A stretch of DNA of 64,000 nt from an uncultured Rhodospirillaceae bacterium. GTDB taxonomy: Bacteria > Pseudomonadota > Alphaproteobacteria > Reyranellales > Reyranellaceae. The position numbers and the translations under genes are program-made. Numbering within the stretch: the first letter of the stretch is position 1; each line of letters opens with the position of its first letter. The stretch spans positions 1 through 64,000 of the forward strand of contig CAMFGZ010000010.1 of the NCBI GenBank assembly GCA_945952105.1. The letters run 5' to 3'. The notes under the pieces were generated by a model that had not been told where the DNA came from, made no database searches, and worked only from the letters and a program-made list of their open reading frames with translations. Positions 20,372 through 29,900 of the stretch are shown here, one piece after another.

Positions 20372-23300
20372 ATGCTGGTGGAACCGGCTGTCCTGGCCCT
20401 GTCGCTGGCCTATCTGGGGCTGCTCTTCGCCGTTGCCTGGTTCGGCGACCGGCATGCGCGCGACTGGTCCCGCAGCTCGGTCGCGCCGGCCGTCTATGGC
20501 CTGTCACTGGCGATCTACTGCACTTCCTGGACCTTCTACGGCGCGGTCGGCCGGGCGGCGACCTCGGGCATCGACTTCATCCTCATCTATACCGGTCCCG
20601 TGCTGGTGGTGACGCTGGGCTACCCGATGGTCGCCAAGATGGTGCGGCTGGCCAAGCAGCACAACGTCACCTCGATCGCCGACTTCCTGGCCTCGCGCTA
20701 CGGCAAGAGCAGGGCGGTCGGCGTCACCGCCACGCTGTTCGCCACGGTCGGCGTACTGCCCTACATCGCGCTGCAGCTCCAGGCGGTGTCGTCGTCGTTC
20801 CGCACCATCGCGGCCCCCCTGCCGTGGAGCGGCGACGCGCCGGGCGTCGTGCATGCCGACACGTCGCTGATCGTGGCGGCGCTGATGGCACTGTTCACCA
20901 TCCTGTTCGGCGTGCGCAACGTGCAGGCCTCCGAGCAGCATCGCGGCATGATGCTGGCGATCGCCTTCGAATCGGTGGTCAAGCTGCTGGCGCTGCTGGC
21001 GGTCGGTCCCTTCGTCGTCTGGTTCCTGTTCGATGGCCCGTCCGACATGGTGGCGCGTCTCGGAGAGGCGCCGGCCGTGGCCGAGAGGCTGACGCGCGAG
21101 GCCTCGCCGCTCACCTGGGTGGTGACGTCGCTGCTGTCCGGCATGGCTTTCCTCTGTCTGCCGCGGCAGTTCCACGTGGCGGTTGTCGAGCACGACCATC
21201 CCGCCAGCCTGCGGACGGCGCGCTGGCTGTTCCCGGCCTACCTCGTGCTGATCAACCTGTTCGTCATTCCGATCGCGGCGGCGGGCCTGCTGCTGCTCGG
21301 ACCGCAGGTCAGCCCGGACCTCTACGTGCTGCGGCTGCCGCTGCTGGGCGGCGAGAACTGGCTGTCGGCCTTCGTCTTCATCGGCGGTCTTTCGGCCGCC
21401 ACGTCGATGGTGATCGTGGCCTGCATGGCGCTGTCGGGCATGATCGGCAACGAGCTGCTGATGCCGTACCTGCTGCGGCGGCAGGCCGGCGTGGCGCGCG
21501 ACATGGGTCCGCTCGTGGTGCTGGTGCGCCGCGCCGCCGTCGTGCTGATCCTGATGGCGGGCTATGCCTACGAGCGCATCATCTCGGGCTACCTGCCGCT
21601 CGCCTCGATCGGCCTGATCTCCTTCTGCGCCGTCGCCAACTTCGCGCCGGGCCTGATCCTCGGCCTCTACTGGCAGCGCGCGCACCGGTTCGGCGTCGTG
21701 GCTGGCCTGGCCGGCGGCTTCGTCGTGTGGCTCTACGCGCTGCTGCTGCCGACCCTGCACCAGGGTGCGGGCAGCGCGCCGATGGCGCCCTTCATGCCCT
21801 GGCTGCCGGAGCCGCTGGCCGCGCTCGATCCGGTGCTGCAGGGGTTCCTGGTCTCCCTCACCGTCAACACCGCCCTGCTGATGGGCGTCTCGTTGCTGGT
21901 CCGCCCGGTGGGCCGCGATCGCGAGCAGGCGGATGCCTTCGTGCTGGGCGCCGAGCCCAAGCCGCCGACCAGGCGGACGCCGGCCGATGCCGCCCGCATC
22001 GAGGAGCTGCGCCAGTTGCTGGCGCGCTTCGTCGGGGTCGAGCGCGCGGCCCGCACGCTTTCCGGCGAGCTGTCGCTGGAGACCGCGCTTGCCCGCACCG
22101 AGCGCATGCTGTCGGGCACCCTGGGCGCGGCCTCGGCGCGCGTCATCGTCGCGGCCTCGGCGCGGCGCGGCCGGCTGCTGCCGCGCAGTGCGCGTGCCAT
22201 CATCGACGAGGCCTCGGAGGCGATCCGCTACAACTACGAGATCCTGCGCAACACGCTCGACCATGTCGGCATGGGCATCGCCTCGTTCGACCGCGAGGGA
22301 CGGCTGGAGATCTTCAACGACCGCTTCACCGACCTGCTGGCGCTCGACGACGATGCGGTGGCCGTCGGTGCCGCCGCGCGCGAGTTCGGCGCGACGCCGG
22401 ACGTGGTGGCGCTGTTGCGCCGGCCCGAATCGCCGCAGACCCACGAGATCGCCACCCGCGAGGGCCGCGTGATCGAGTTGCGCCTCGATCCCCTGCCGGA
22501 GGACGGCTTCGTCGCCACCTGCAACGACGTGACGGCGAGGGTGCGCACGGCGGAGGCGCTGCGCGACAGCGACGGCCAGTTGCGCCGCGCCGCCGAGACT
22601 CTGGAACAGCGCGTCGTCGAGCGCACCGCCCAGCTCGAAGCCAGCCGCGCCGAGGCCGAGGCCGCCAATCTCGGCAAGACACGCTTCATCGCGGCGGCGA
22701 GTCACGACCTGCTGCAGCCGCTGCATGCGGCGCGGCTGTTCACGGCGGCGATGATCGACCGCGATCCACGAAACGATCTCGGCGGCAAGATCGATGCGAG
22801 CCTCGGCGCCGTCGAATCGCTGCTCGATGCGCTGCTCGACATCTCCAAGCTCGACGCCGGTGCCTTCAAGCCCGAGCGGCGGCCGTTCGCGCTGCAGCCG
22901 CTGTTCGAATCGCTGGCGACGGCCTTCGCGCCGATGGCCGCGCGGCGCGGTGTCGAACTCGCGGTGGCGCCGACGCGCGCCTTCGTCGACACCGATCCCG
23001 CCTTCCTGCGCCGCATCCTGCAGAACCTTCTCTCGAACGCGCTGCGCTACGGGCAGGTCGAGGGGCGGCCGGCGCGCGTGCTGCTGGGGTGCCGGCGCGT
23101 GACGACCCAAGAGGGCGGCGACGCGCTGCGCATAGAGGTGCGCGACAACGGGCCGGGCATCGCGCCCGACAAGCAGGCGGTGATCTTCGACGAGTTCGTG
23201 CGACTGCAGCCGGAGGACGATGGGCCGCGCGAGGAGCGGGGGCTTGGCCTCGGCCTCGCCATCGTCGACCGCATCGCGCGCATGCTCGACCTTCCGGTCG

Positions 23301-23806
23301 CGCTCGCCTCCGCCCCGGGTCGCGGCTCGACCTTCTCCATCACCGTGCCGCGCGTGGCGGCCGTCGTGACCCCGCCCGTGGCCGCGCCGGTTCAGCAGTC
23401 GCTGCCGTCGATCGAGGCCGAAAGCTTCGTGCTCTGCCTCGATAACGAAGCGCGGGTGCGCGAGGCGATGGCGGCGCTGCTGGGCGGCTGGGGCTGCAAC
23501 GTCGCGACCGCCGCGTCGCAGGCCGAGGCGCTGGAGGCGGTGGCGCGCGCCGGACGCCTGCCCGACCTGGTGCTTGCCGACCTGCATCTCGACGAAGGCG
23601 CCGACGGTCTCGACGCCGTGGTCGCGATGCGCGCCGCCTGGGGACGTGCCGTGCCCGCCGCCCTCGTCACGGCCGACCGCGATCCGATGTTGCGATTGCG
23701 GGTGCGGGCCCAGCAGGTCGAGCTGTTGCACAAGCCGGTGAAGCCGGCATCGCTGCGGGCGCTGCTGAGGTTGAGGAGTTCGGCCGCGGGGCGCCTTACG
23801 GCCTGA
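20372..23806 (+). CDS. crbS: CrbS-like sodium/solute symporter-hybrid histidine kinase
   Basis: The protein has 1144 residues. It has an N-terminal SLC5-type transporter module of about 13 helices (LSLAIYCTSWTFYGAVGRAA, ITSIADFLASRYGKS-like NVTSIADFLASRYG). A PAS-like sensor follows (YNYEILRNTLDHVGMGIASFDREGRL), then a coiled coil, the dimerisation H-box AASHDLLQPL (His778), an ATPase domain (LLSNALRYG, DNGPGIAP, ERGLGLGLAIVDR) and a receiver (LVLADLHLDEG, Asp1070). In Vibrio and Pseudomonas the CrbS-CrbR pair controls acetyl-CoA synthetase. An NarL-type regulator overlaps it convergently and an MFS permease follows, so a short-chain-acid sensing role is likely. Confidence 0.9.
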   Translation: MLVEPAVLALSLAYLGLLFAVAWFGDRHARDWSRSSVAPAVYGLSLAIYCTSWTFYGAVGRAATSGIDFILIYTGPVLVVTLGYPMVAKMVRLAKQHNVTSIADFLASRYGKSRAVGVTATLFATVGVLPYIALQLQAVSSSFRTIAAPLPWSGDAPGVVHADTSLIVAALMALFTILFGVRNVQASEQHRGMMLAIAFESVVKLLALLAVGPFVVWFLFDGPSDMVARLGEAPAVAERLTREASPLTWVVTSLLSGMAFLCLPRQFHVAVVEHDHPASLRTARWLFPAYLVLINLFVIPIAAAGLLLLGPQVSPDLYVLRLPLLGGENWLSAFVFIGGLSAATSMVIVACMALSGMIGNELLMPYLLRRQAGVARDMGPLVVLVRRAAVVLILMAGYAYERIISGYLPLASIGLISFCAVANFAPGLILGLYWQRAHRFGVVAGLAGGFVVWLYALLLPTLHQGAGSAPMAPFMPWLPEPLAALDPVLQGFLVSLTVNTALLMGVSLLVRPVGRDREQADAFVLGAEPKPPTRRTPADAARIEELRQLLARFVGVERAARTLSGELSLETALARTERMLSGTLGAASARVIVAASARRGRLLPRSARAIIDEASEAIRYNYEILRNTLDHVGMGIASFDREGRLEIFNDRFTDLLALDDDAVAVGAAAREFGATPDVVALLRRPESPQTHEIATREGRVIELRLDPLPEDGFVATCNDVTARVRTAEALRDSDGQLRRAAETLEQRVVERTAQLEASRAEAEAANLGKTRFIAAASHDLLQPLHAARLFTAAMIDRDPRNDLGGKIDASLGAVESLLDALLDISKLDAGAFKPERRPFALQPLFESLATAFAPMAARRGVELAVAPTRAFVDTDPAFLRRILQNLLSNALRYGQVEGRPARVLLGCRRVTTQEGGDALRIEVRDNGPGIAPDKQAVIFDEFVRLQPEDDGPREERGLGLGLAIVDRIARMLDLPVALASAPGRGSTFSITVPRVAAVVTPPVAAPVQQSLPSIEAESFVLCLDNEARVREAMAALLGGWGCNVATAASQAEALEAVARAGRLPDLVLADLHLDEGADGLDAVVAMRAAWGRAVPAALVTADRDPMLRLRVRAQQVELLHKPVKPASLRALLRLRSSAAGRLTA

Positions 23807-24443
23807 TCGTCTCCGCCGCCGGCAGTGCCAGCCCGCGCGCCTCGATGACGGCCTGGGTGCGCGAGCGGACGCCGAGCTTGCGCAGGATCACCGTTACATG
23901 CGCCTTCACGGTCGCCTCGCCGACGCCGAGCTTGTGCGCGATCTGCTTGTTCTGGTCGCCCTGCACCATCAGCGCCAGCACGCGCCATTGTTGCGGCGTG
24001 AGCTGGGCGGCACGCTGGGCAAAGGTTTCGCCGGTGCTGGCCTCCGGGGGCGCGAAGATCTCCCCGTTGAGCACGGCACGCACGATGCCCGCGATCTCCT
24101 CGAGCGGGGCGGACTTGTCGATATAGGCCGAAGCGCCAAACTCGTAGGTGCGGCGTACCACCGAGGCGTCGCGCGCGGCCGAGACGACCACGATGGGTAC
24201 GGTGGGATGCTCGGCGCGCAGGCGGCCAAGACCGGTAAGCCCATCCATGCCTGGCATGTCGAGGTCGAGCAGCACGGCATCGGTCTCGGGCTCCTCGTCG
24301 AGCGCGGCCTTCGCCTGCTCCAGCGTTCCGGCCATGTTGAAGCGCGCGCCCGTGAAGGACTGGCCCAGCGCCGATGCCAGCGCATCCCGGACCATCGGAT
24401 GATCGTCGGCGATCAGAAAGGACAGGGACGTTTCCCCGGACAT
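23796..24443 (-). CDS. crbR: LuxR/NarL-type response regulator, CrbR-like
   Basis: The protein has 215 residues. It has an N-terminal receiver with the acidic pair D13-D14, phospho-acceptor D60 in AVLLDLDMPGMDG and Lys in SAYIDKSAPL, then a C-terminal LuxR-type helix-turn-helix (LTPQQWRVLALMVQGDQNKQ, with VGEATVKAHVTVILRKLGV as recognition region). It is encoded on the opposite strand from the hybrid kinase and overlaps its 3' end by 11 nt (23796-23806), so the pair is tail-to-tail. It diverges from the MFS permease gene, the likeliest target. Confidence 0.9.
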   Translation of the reverse strand: MSGETSLSFLIADDHPMVRDALASALGQSFTGARFNMAGTLEQAKAALDEEPETDAVLLDLDMPGMDGLTGLGRLRAEHPTVPIVVVSAARDASVVRRTYEFGASAYIDKSAPLEEIAGIVRAVLNGEIFAPPEASTGETFAQRAAQLTPQQWRVLALMVQGDQNKQIAHKLGVGEATVKAHVTVILRKLGVRSRTQAVIEARGLALPAAETIRP

Positions 24444-24599
24444 CGCTTCTTCTCTGCTGCGGCGCGGTAGAAAATGCTGCGGCGCACTCTACGCAGCCTT
24501 GGACCTTGGTCGAATTGCAGCACACAGCGCGTGCGATTTACACAAGAATCAAGTTGGGGTCCGTGTATGGGCACCCACGTAACTTGGGGAGAAACGCTT

Positions 24600-26267
24600 A
24601 TGGCCGTAGCAGGCACTGCAGACGAGCGCGCGCGTCCGATGACGCGCGAAGAGAGGAAGGTGATCATCGCCTCCTCCGTCGGCACCATCTTCGAATGGTA
24701 CGACTTCTATCTCGCGGGCTCGCTGGCCGCGAACATCGCCGCCAACTTCTTCGCCGGCGTCAACCCGACGGCCGCCTTCATCTTCACCCTGCTGGGCTTC
24801 GCCGCCGGCTTCGCGGTCCGTCCGTTCGGCGCGCTGTTCTTCGGCAGCCTGGGCGACCTGATCGGCCGCAAATACACCTTCCTCGTGACGATGACGCTGA
24901 TGGGCGTCGCGACCTTCGTGGTCGGTCTTCTGCCGGGCTATGCCTCGATCGGCATCGCGGCGCCGATCCTGTTCATCGCCTGCCGCCTGCTCCAGGGCCT
25001 GGCGCTGGGCGGCGAGTATGGCGGTGCTGCCACCTATGTGGCCGAGCACGCGCCGCAGGGCCGTCGCGGCTTCTACACTTCGTGGATCCAGACGACCGCC
25101 ACGGTCGGCCTGTTCCTCTCGCTGCTCGTGATCCTCGCGCTGCGCCTGTCGCTGACGCCCGAGCAGTTCGCGGCCTGGGGCTGGCGCGTGCCGTTCCTGG
25201 TCTCGATCCTGCTGCTGGCAGTCTCCATCTGGATCCGCCTGCAGCTGCAGGAATCGCCGGCGTTCCAGCGCATGAAGGCCGAGGGCAAGGGCTCCAAGAC
25301 GCCGTTGCGCGAGGCGTTCGGCGTCTGGAAGAACGCCAAGATCGCGCTCATCGCCCTGTTCGGCGGCACCGCCGGTCAGGCGGCGGTCTGGTACACGGGT
25401 CAGTTCTACGCCCTGTTCTTCCTGACCCAGACGCTGAAGCTGGACGGCACGACCTCGAACATCGTGATCGCCGTGGCGCTGGCGATCGGCACGCCGTTCT
25501 TCATCTTCTTCGGCTGGCTGTCGGACAAGATCGGCCGCAAGCCGATCATCCTCGCGGGCTGCGCGCTCGCGATGGTGACCTACTTCCCGCTGTTCCACGC
25601 GCTCACCAACGCGGTGAACCCGGCCCTCAATGCCGCGATCGAGAAGTCCCCGGTCACGGTGATCGCCGATCCCAACGAGTGCTCGTTCCAGTTCAACCCG
25701 ACGGGAACCGCCTCGTTCACCAGCTCGTGCGACATCGCCAAGTCGTTCCTCGCGCGCAACTCGGTGAACTACTCGAACCAGTCCGCCCCGGCCGGCACGC
25801 CGGCGCAGATCAAGGTCGGCGACAAGGTCATCACCTCCTTCGACAAGGCGAAGGCAGGGGCCGAAGGCGCCGCCAAGGAGCGTGCCTTCAACACGGAAGC
25901 CACGGCGGCCATCCGCGCGGCCGGCTATCCGGCCGCGGCCGACAAGGCCCAGATCAACATGCCGATGGTCATCATCATCCTGACCATCCTCGTCATCTAC
26001 GTGACGATGGTATACGGCCCGATCGCGGCACTGCTGGTCGAACTGTTCCCGACCCGTATCCGCTACTCCGGCATGTCGCTGCCGTACCATATCGGCAACG
26101 GCTGGTTCGGCGGCTTCCTGCCCCCGACCGCCTTCGCCATCGTGGCGGCGACCGGCAACATCTACTCGGGCCTCTGGTACCCCATCGTGGTCGCCGGAAT
26201 GACCCTGATGATCGGCCTGCTCTTCATGCCCGAGACCAAGGACCGCAACATCTACGCCGACGACTGA
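24600..26267 (+). CDS. MHS-type major facilitator permease (ProP/ShiA-like)
   Basis: The protein has 555 residues. It shows the metabolite:H+ symporter signature: [16 protein letters not shown] in TM1, [10 protein letters not shown], and [23 protein letters not shown]. There are 12 predicted helices. A loop of about 110 residues (about 340-455) between TM8 and TM9 carries two cysteines (C361, C377), so it is probably periplasmic and disulfide-bonded. The ATG at 24600 follows GGGGAGA. An upstream frame extension has no start context. The divergent CrbR-like regulator and neighbouring CrbS suggest a short-chain carboxylate substrate (acetate or propionate). This is inference. Confidence 0.88.
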   Translation: MAVAGTADERARPMTREERKVIIASSVGTIFEWYDFYLAGSLAANIAANFFAGVNPTAAFIFTLLGFAAGFAVRPFGALFFGSLGDLIGRKYTFLVTMTLMGVATFVVGLLPGYASIGIAAPILFIACRLLQGLALGGEYGGAATYVAEHAPQGRRGFYTSWIQTTATVGLFLSLLVILALRLSLTPEQFAAWGWRVPFLVSILLLAVSIWIRLQLQESPAFQRMKAEGKGSKTPLREAFGVWKNAKIALIALFGGTAGQAAVWYTGQFYALFFLTQTLKLDGTTSNIVIAVALAIGTPFFIFFGWLSDKIGRKPIILAGCALAMVTYFPLFHALTNAVNPALNAAIEKSPVTVIADPNECSFQFNPTGTASFTSSCDIAKSFLARNSVNYSNQSAPAGTPAQIKVGDKVITSFDKAKAGAEGAAKERAFNTEATAAIRAAGYPAAADKAQINMPMVIIILTILVIYVTMVYGPIAALLVELFPTRIRYSGMSLPYHIGNGWFGGFLPPTAFAIVAATGNIYSGLWYPIVVAGMTLMIGLLFMPETKDRNIYADD

Positions 26268-26290
26268 CACCCGGTCTGCGACAAGAAAGG

Positions 26291-26325
26291 ACCGGCGGCC
26301 CCGCAGGGGCCGCCGGTTTCTTTTT
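26291..26325 (+). terminator. Strong intrinsic terminator after the MFS gene
   Basis: ACCGGCGGCCCC (26291-26302) pairs perfectly with GGGGCCGCCGGT (26306-26317) around a GCA loop, and is followed by TTCTTTTTG. It lies 24 nt after the stop and isolates the MFS gene from ppa. Confidence 0.9.
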
Positions 26326-26358
26326 GAGGTTTGCCCCGGCTTGGGTAAGACTCCCGCC

Positions 26359-26892
26359 ATGAACCTCGACGCCATTGCCATCGGCAAGAACCCGCCCGAA
26401 GACGTCAACACCATCATCGAAGTGCCGATCGGCGGCGAGCCGATCAAGTACGAGATGGACAAGGAAGCCGGCACCCTGGTGGTCGACCGCTTCCTCTACA
26501 CGCCCATGCGTTATCCGGGGAATTACGGCTTCGTGCCGCATACCCTGTCCGACGACGGCGATCCGATTGACGTGCTGGTGGCCAATACCCGGCCCATCAT
26601 CGCCGGCGCGGTGATGAACGTGCGCCCGATCGGCGTTCTGCGCATGGAGGACGACGGAGGCGGGGACGAGAAGATCATCGCCGTGCCCTCGTCCAAGCTC
26701 ACCCAGCGCTATGTTCATGTGAAGAATTACACCGACCTGCCGGAGATCACGCGTCACCAGATCGAGCACTTCTTCATCCACTACAAGGACCTCGAGCCCG
26801 GCAAGTGGGTGAAGCTGCTGGGCTGGGGAGACGTCGACGAGGCCCGCCGCCTCATCACCGAGGCGATCGAGCGGGCGAAGAAGAAGCGCTGA
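26359..26892 (+). CDS. ppa: Inorganic pyrophosphatase (family I)
   Basis: The protein has 177 residues, standard for bacterial soluble PPase. It hydrolyses pyrophosphate and drives biosynthetic reactions, including ATP sulfurylase. The N-terminal motif [19 protein letters not shown] and the catalytic [10 protein letters not shown] (three aspartates for Mg2+) are intact, as are YPGNYGFVP and the C-terminal [14 protein letters not shown] at 26359. A TTG six codons upstream lies in frame but has no support. The terminator of the MFS gene is just upstream, so the promoter must lie within 26326-26358 or overlap it. Confidence 0.95.
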   Translation: MNLDAIAIGKNPPEDVNTIIEVPIGGEPIKYEMDKEAGTLVVDRFLYTPMRYPGNYGFVPHTLSDDGDPIDVLVANTRPIIAGAVMNVRPIGVLRMEDDGGGDEKIIAVPSSKLTQRYVHVKNYTDLPEITRHQIEHFFIHYKDLEPGKWVKLLGWGDVDEARRLITEAIERAKKKR

Positions 26893-26951
26893 CGAAAGCG
26901 GCGTCGCCTGGTTTGGGGCCTGGCGTTTTGGCGGATGCGGGGGAGTTGGGA

Positions 26952-29900
26952 GTGAAGAAATCTGGCTGGTCGGCGACCCTCGTCGCCAGTTTGTCGGTCG
27001 CTTTCGCGGGGCCGGCGGCGGCCCAGTCGTGGAATCTGTACGGCAATGGCGGCTCGTTCTTCGTGCCCCTTACCTTCGCGGACTACCCCGCCGGCGGCCC
27101 CCAGCAGGCGTTCGTCTCGCTGACGCTCAATGGAGGCGGCCGGAATCCTTTCATCCTGGACACCGGTTCGCTGGGCCTCGTGGCGACCAGCGGGTTCTAT
27201 ACTCCCGATACCAGTACGGACATGCTGCTCGCGCCCTATGCGAGCATCACCTACACGACCAGCGGCAACAATCCGACCGGCCCGCTCTATCTCACGAACG
27301 TCAAGATCCACGGCGAGAACGGTCAGTGGGTGACGGCACGCGTCCCCGTCCTCGCCGCAACGAACACGAACGTCGCCTTTCATCAGCTCGGCGTCGGCTT
27401 CGATCGCGGCGGCATCATGGTCGGGACGAATCCCAACGACATCAGCACGCCGGCCAACAATTTCTGGAACATGAACACGTTCCTGTCCCTGGTGAGCGGG
27501 CCCGGCGTGAGCACCATGCAGCCGGGCTACGTCATCGGCTGGAACGGCTTCTCCAACCTCGGCCTCGGTCCCGGCGTGCTTCTGGGCCTCAATAGCCAGA
27601 ACACGAGCAACGGCTTCGCGTTCCAGAAGCTGGCGAGCGGCGGCGGTTCGCAGTCCTGGTACAGCATTGGCGGGGTGCAATACCCGGTGCAATGGAGCCT
27701 GCAGAACGGGTCGGTTTCCGTCACGTCCGGAAGCCAGACCTACGATCTCGGGTCTCTGGGCCAACTGCCTGACAGTGGCATTTCGTACATGCTCGTCACG
27801 GCGCCGAACGGCGGCAGCGTTCCCGTGGGCACGAGCCACTGCAGCGATATGCCCGGCAACCAGAACAACTGCCTGCCCGCCGGTTCGCGCGTGGAGGTTT
27901 TCCTGCCGGGCCAGTCTCAGCCCGCCTACAGTTTCGTGTCGATTGCAGAACCCAATCCGCCGATACCTCCCAGCATCGAGCCGTTCGGCGTGCAGGTCTC
28001 GCAGGGCAGCTCGGGCTTCACCAATCTCGGCCGCACCTTCTTCGAAAATCTCAATTACCTCTACGATCCGGTCAACGGCTTCGTCGGGTACCAGGCCTCC
28101 GGTGCGTCCGGGACCACGGGATACATCGTCCCGATGCTGGCGCTGCAGGGCACCCTGAACCTGCCGGACCAGTTCCAGACGGATTTCCCGACGTTTCTGA
28201 TGGGCAACCTGACGGTGCAGCAGGCCGGCTCGGGCGTGCTGAACGGTTCGATCATGGGGGCGGGCGGGCTCACCCTGGCAAGCGGCAACCTCACGCTGGG
28301 CGGCGCCGGGCTCTACACCGGCGGCACGACCGTGAACGGTGGCCTTCTGACCATTGCCAGTACCGGATCGCTGCTGGGTGACGTGACGGTCAACGGAGGC
28401 GGGCTCGTCAACAACGGGATGATCGGCAGCAGTGGGGCGCTCACCGTCAATGCCGGCAGCTTCGTCAACAACGGCATGATCGTCAGCAACGGCACGCTCG
28501 CCGTCAACGGCGGCAGTTTCGCCAATAGCGGCATGTTCTCGAACGGCGGCACGCTCGCCGTCAATGGCGGCAGTTTCGTCAATGCCGCCACGGTCGGCGG
28601 CAATGGTCAGTTCTCGGTCAATGCCGGTGGCGGCTTCTTCAACAACGGGACGATCGGCGGCAACGGCCAGTTCACGGTCAACGCTGGCGGCGGCTTCATC
28701 AACAATGGCACGTTCGGCGGCAGCAGCCTGCTCACCGTCGGCGTCGGCGGCAGCTTCGTGAATAACGGCACGGTCGACACGCCGATCCAGTGGCAGATGA
28801 ATTCGGGCAGCTTCGTCAACAACGGCACGTTCAACAGCAGCTTTGCCAATGCCGGCAGCGCGGCCAATGTGGGAACGCTCACGGGATCCGTGATCAACGG
28901 CAGTGCGGGCCAGTTCAGCAACACCGGGACGATTACCGGCAGCGTTGCCAACATGGGCCTGTTTGCCCAGAACGGGACGATCACCGGCAATTTCACCAAC
29001 CTGGGCCTGCTCTCCGGCACGGGCACGATCGGCGGCGACCTGATCAACACCGGCGTCGTCGCGCCCGGCAATTCGATCGGCGCGCTCAGCGTAACCGGCA
29101 ACTACACCCAGAATGGCGGGGTGTTTCAGTCCGAGGTCAACGCCGCGAGGCAGAGCGACAGGCTCAACGTCGCGGGCACGGCCACGATCGGCGCGGGCAG
29201 CTCGCTGCTCATCGTGCCGCAGTCGGGCGTCTACGCGGCGCGCACGAGTTACACGCTGCTCAATGCAACGGGCGGCATAAACGGCGCCTATGCCTCGGTC
29301 GCCAGTGCCCTGCCGTTCCTGCAGCCGACGCTCAGCTACGATGCCAACAACGTCTATCTCAGCCTGCAGATCGGCGGCTTCGCCCGGGGTGCGCTGACGC
29401 CGAACCAGGCCGCGGTCGGCGCCGTGCTCGATGCCACCGTCGCCACGGCGACGGGGGACTACGCCACCGTCATCGGCGCGCTGGCAAGCTTGACGGCACA
29501 GCAGGGCCAGGCGGCGATGAACTCCATCAGCGGCCAGAACTATTCCGGCTTCTCGAGTTCGATGGTGCAGGGCATCCAGCTCTTCCTCGGCAACTTCGCG
29601 GGACAGGCAGGCGGCAGCGGCAGCCTGGTCGGTTCGACCCGCGTGGCATTGGCCGAGGCCTGCGATGTCGCCTGCGACAGCACCGTGCCCGCGCTGTGGA
29701 GTGCGTGGGGCGGCGCGCTGGGCGGACTCGGCACGATGAGCGGCAACGGCGCGAATGCCGGCTCGCTGACTTATAGCGCCGGCGGCTTCGCGGGCGGCCT
29801 CGACCGGCTGGTGGCGCAGGGGCTGCGGATCGGCGTTACGGCGGGATACCAGAACGCCAACCAGTGGGTCGCGGGCTTCAGCGGCCAGGGCAACTCCAAC

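Noticed and set aside
20504..23731. Long minus-strand open frame opposite crbS
   Set aside because: Antisense shadow of a GC-rich real gene; no domain and no ribosome site.
24480..24599. Possible sigma-54 promoter before the MFS gene
   Set aside because: The GG and GC elements do not have the required spacing.
28385..28770. CRISPR-like or satellite repeats
   Set aside because: The units vary, encode a smooth beta-helix in one frame, and lack spacers; they are coding repeats.
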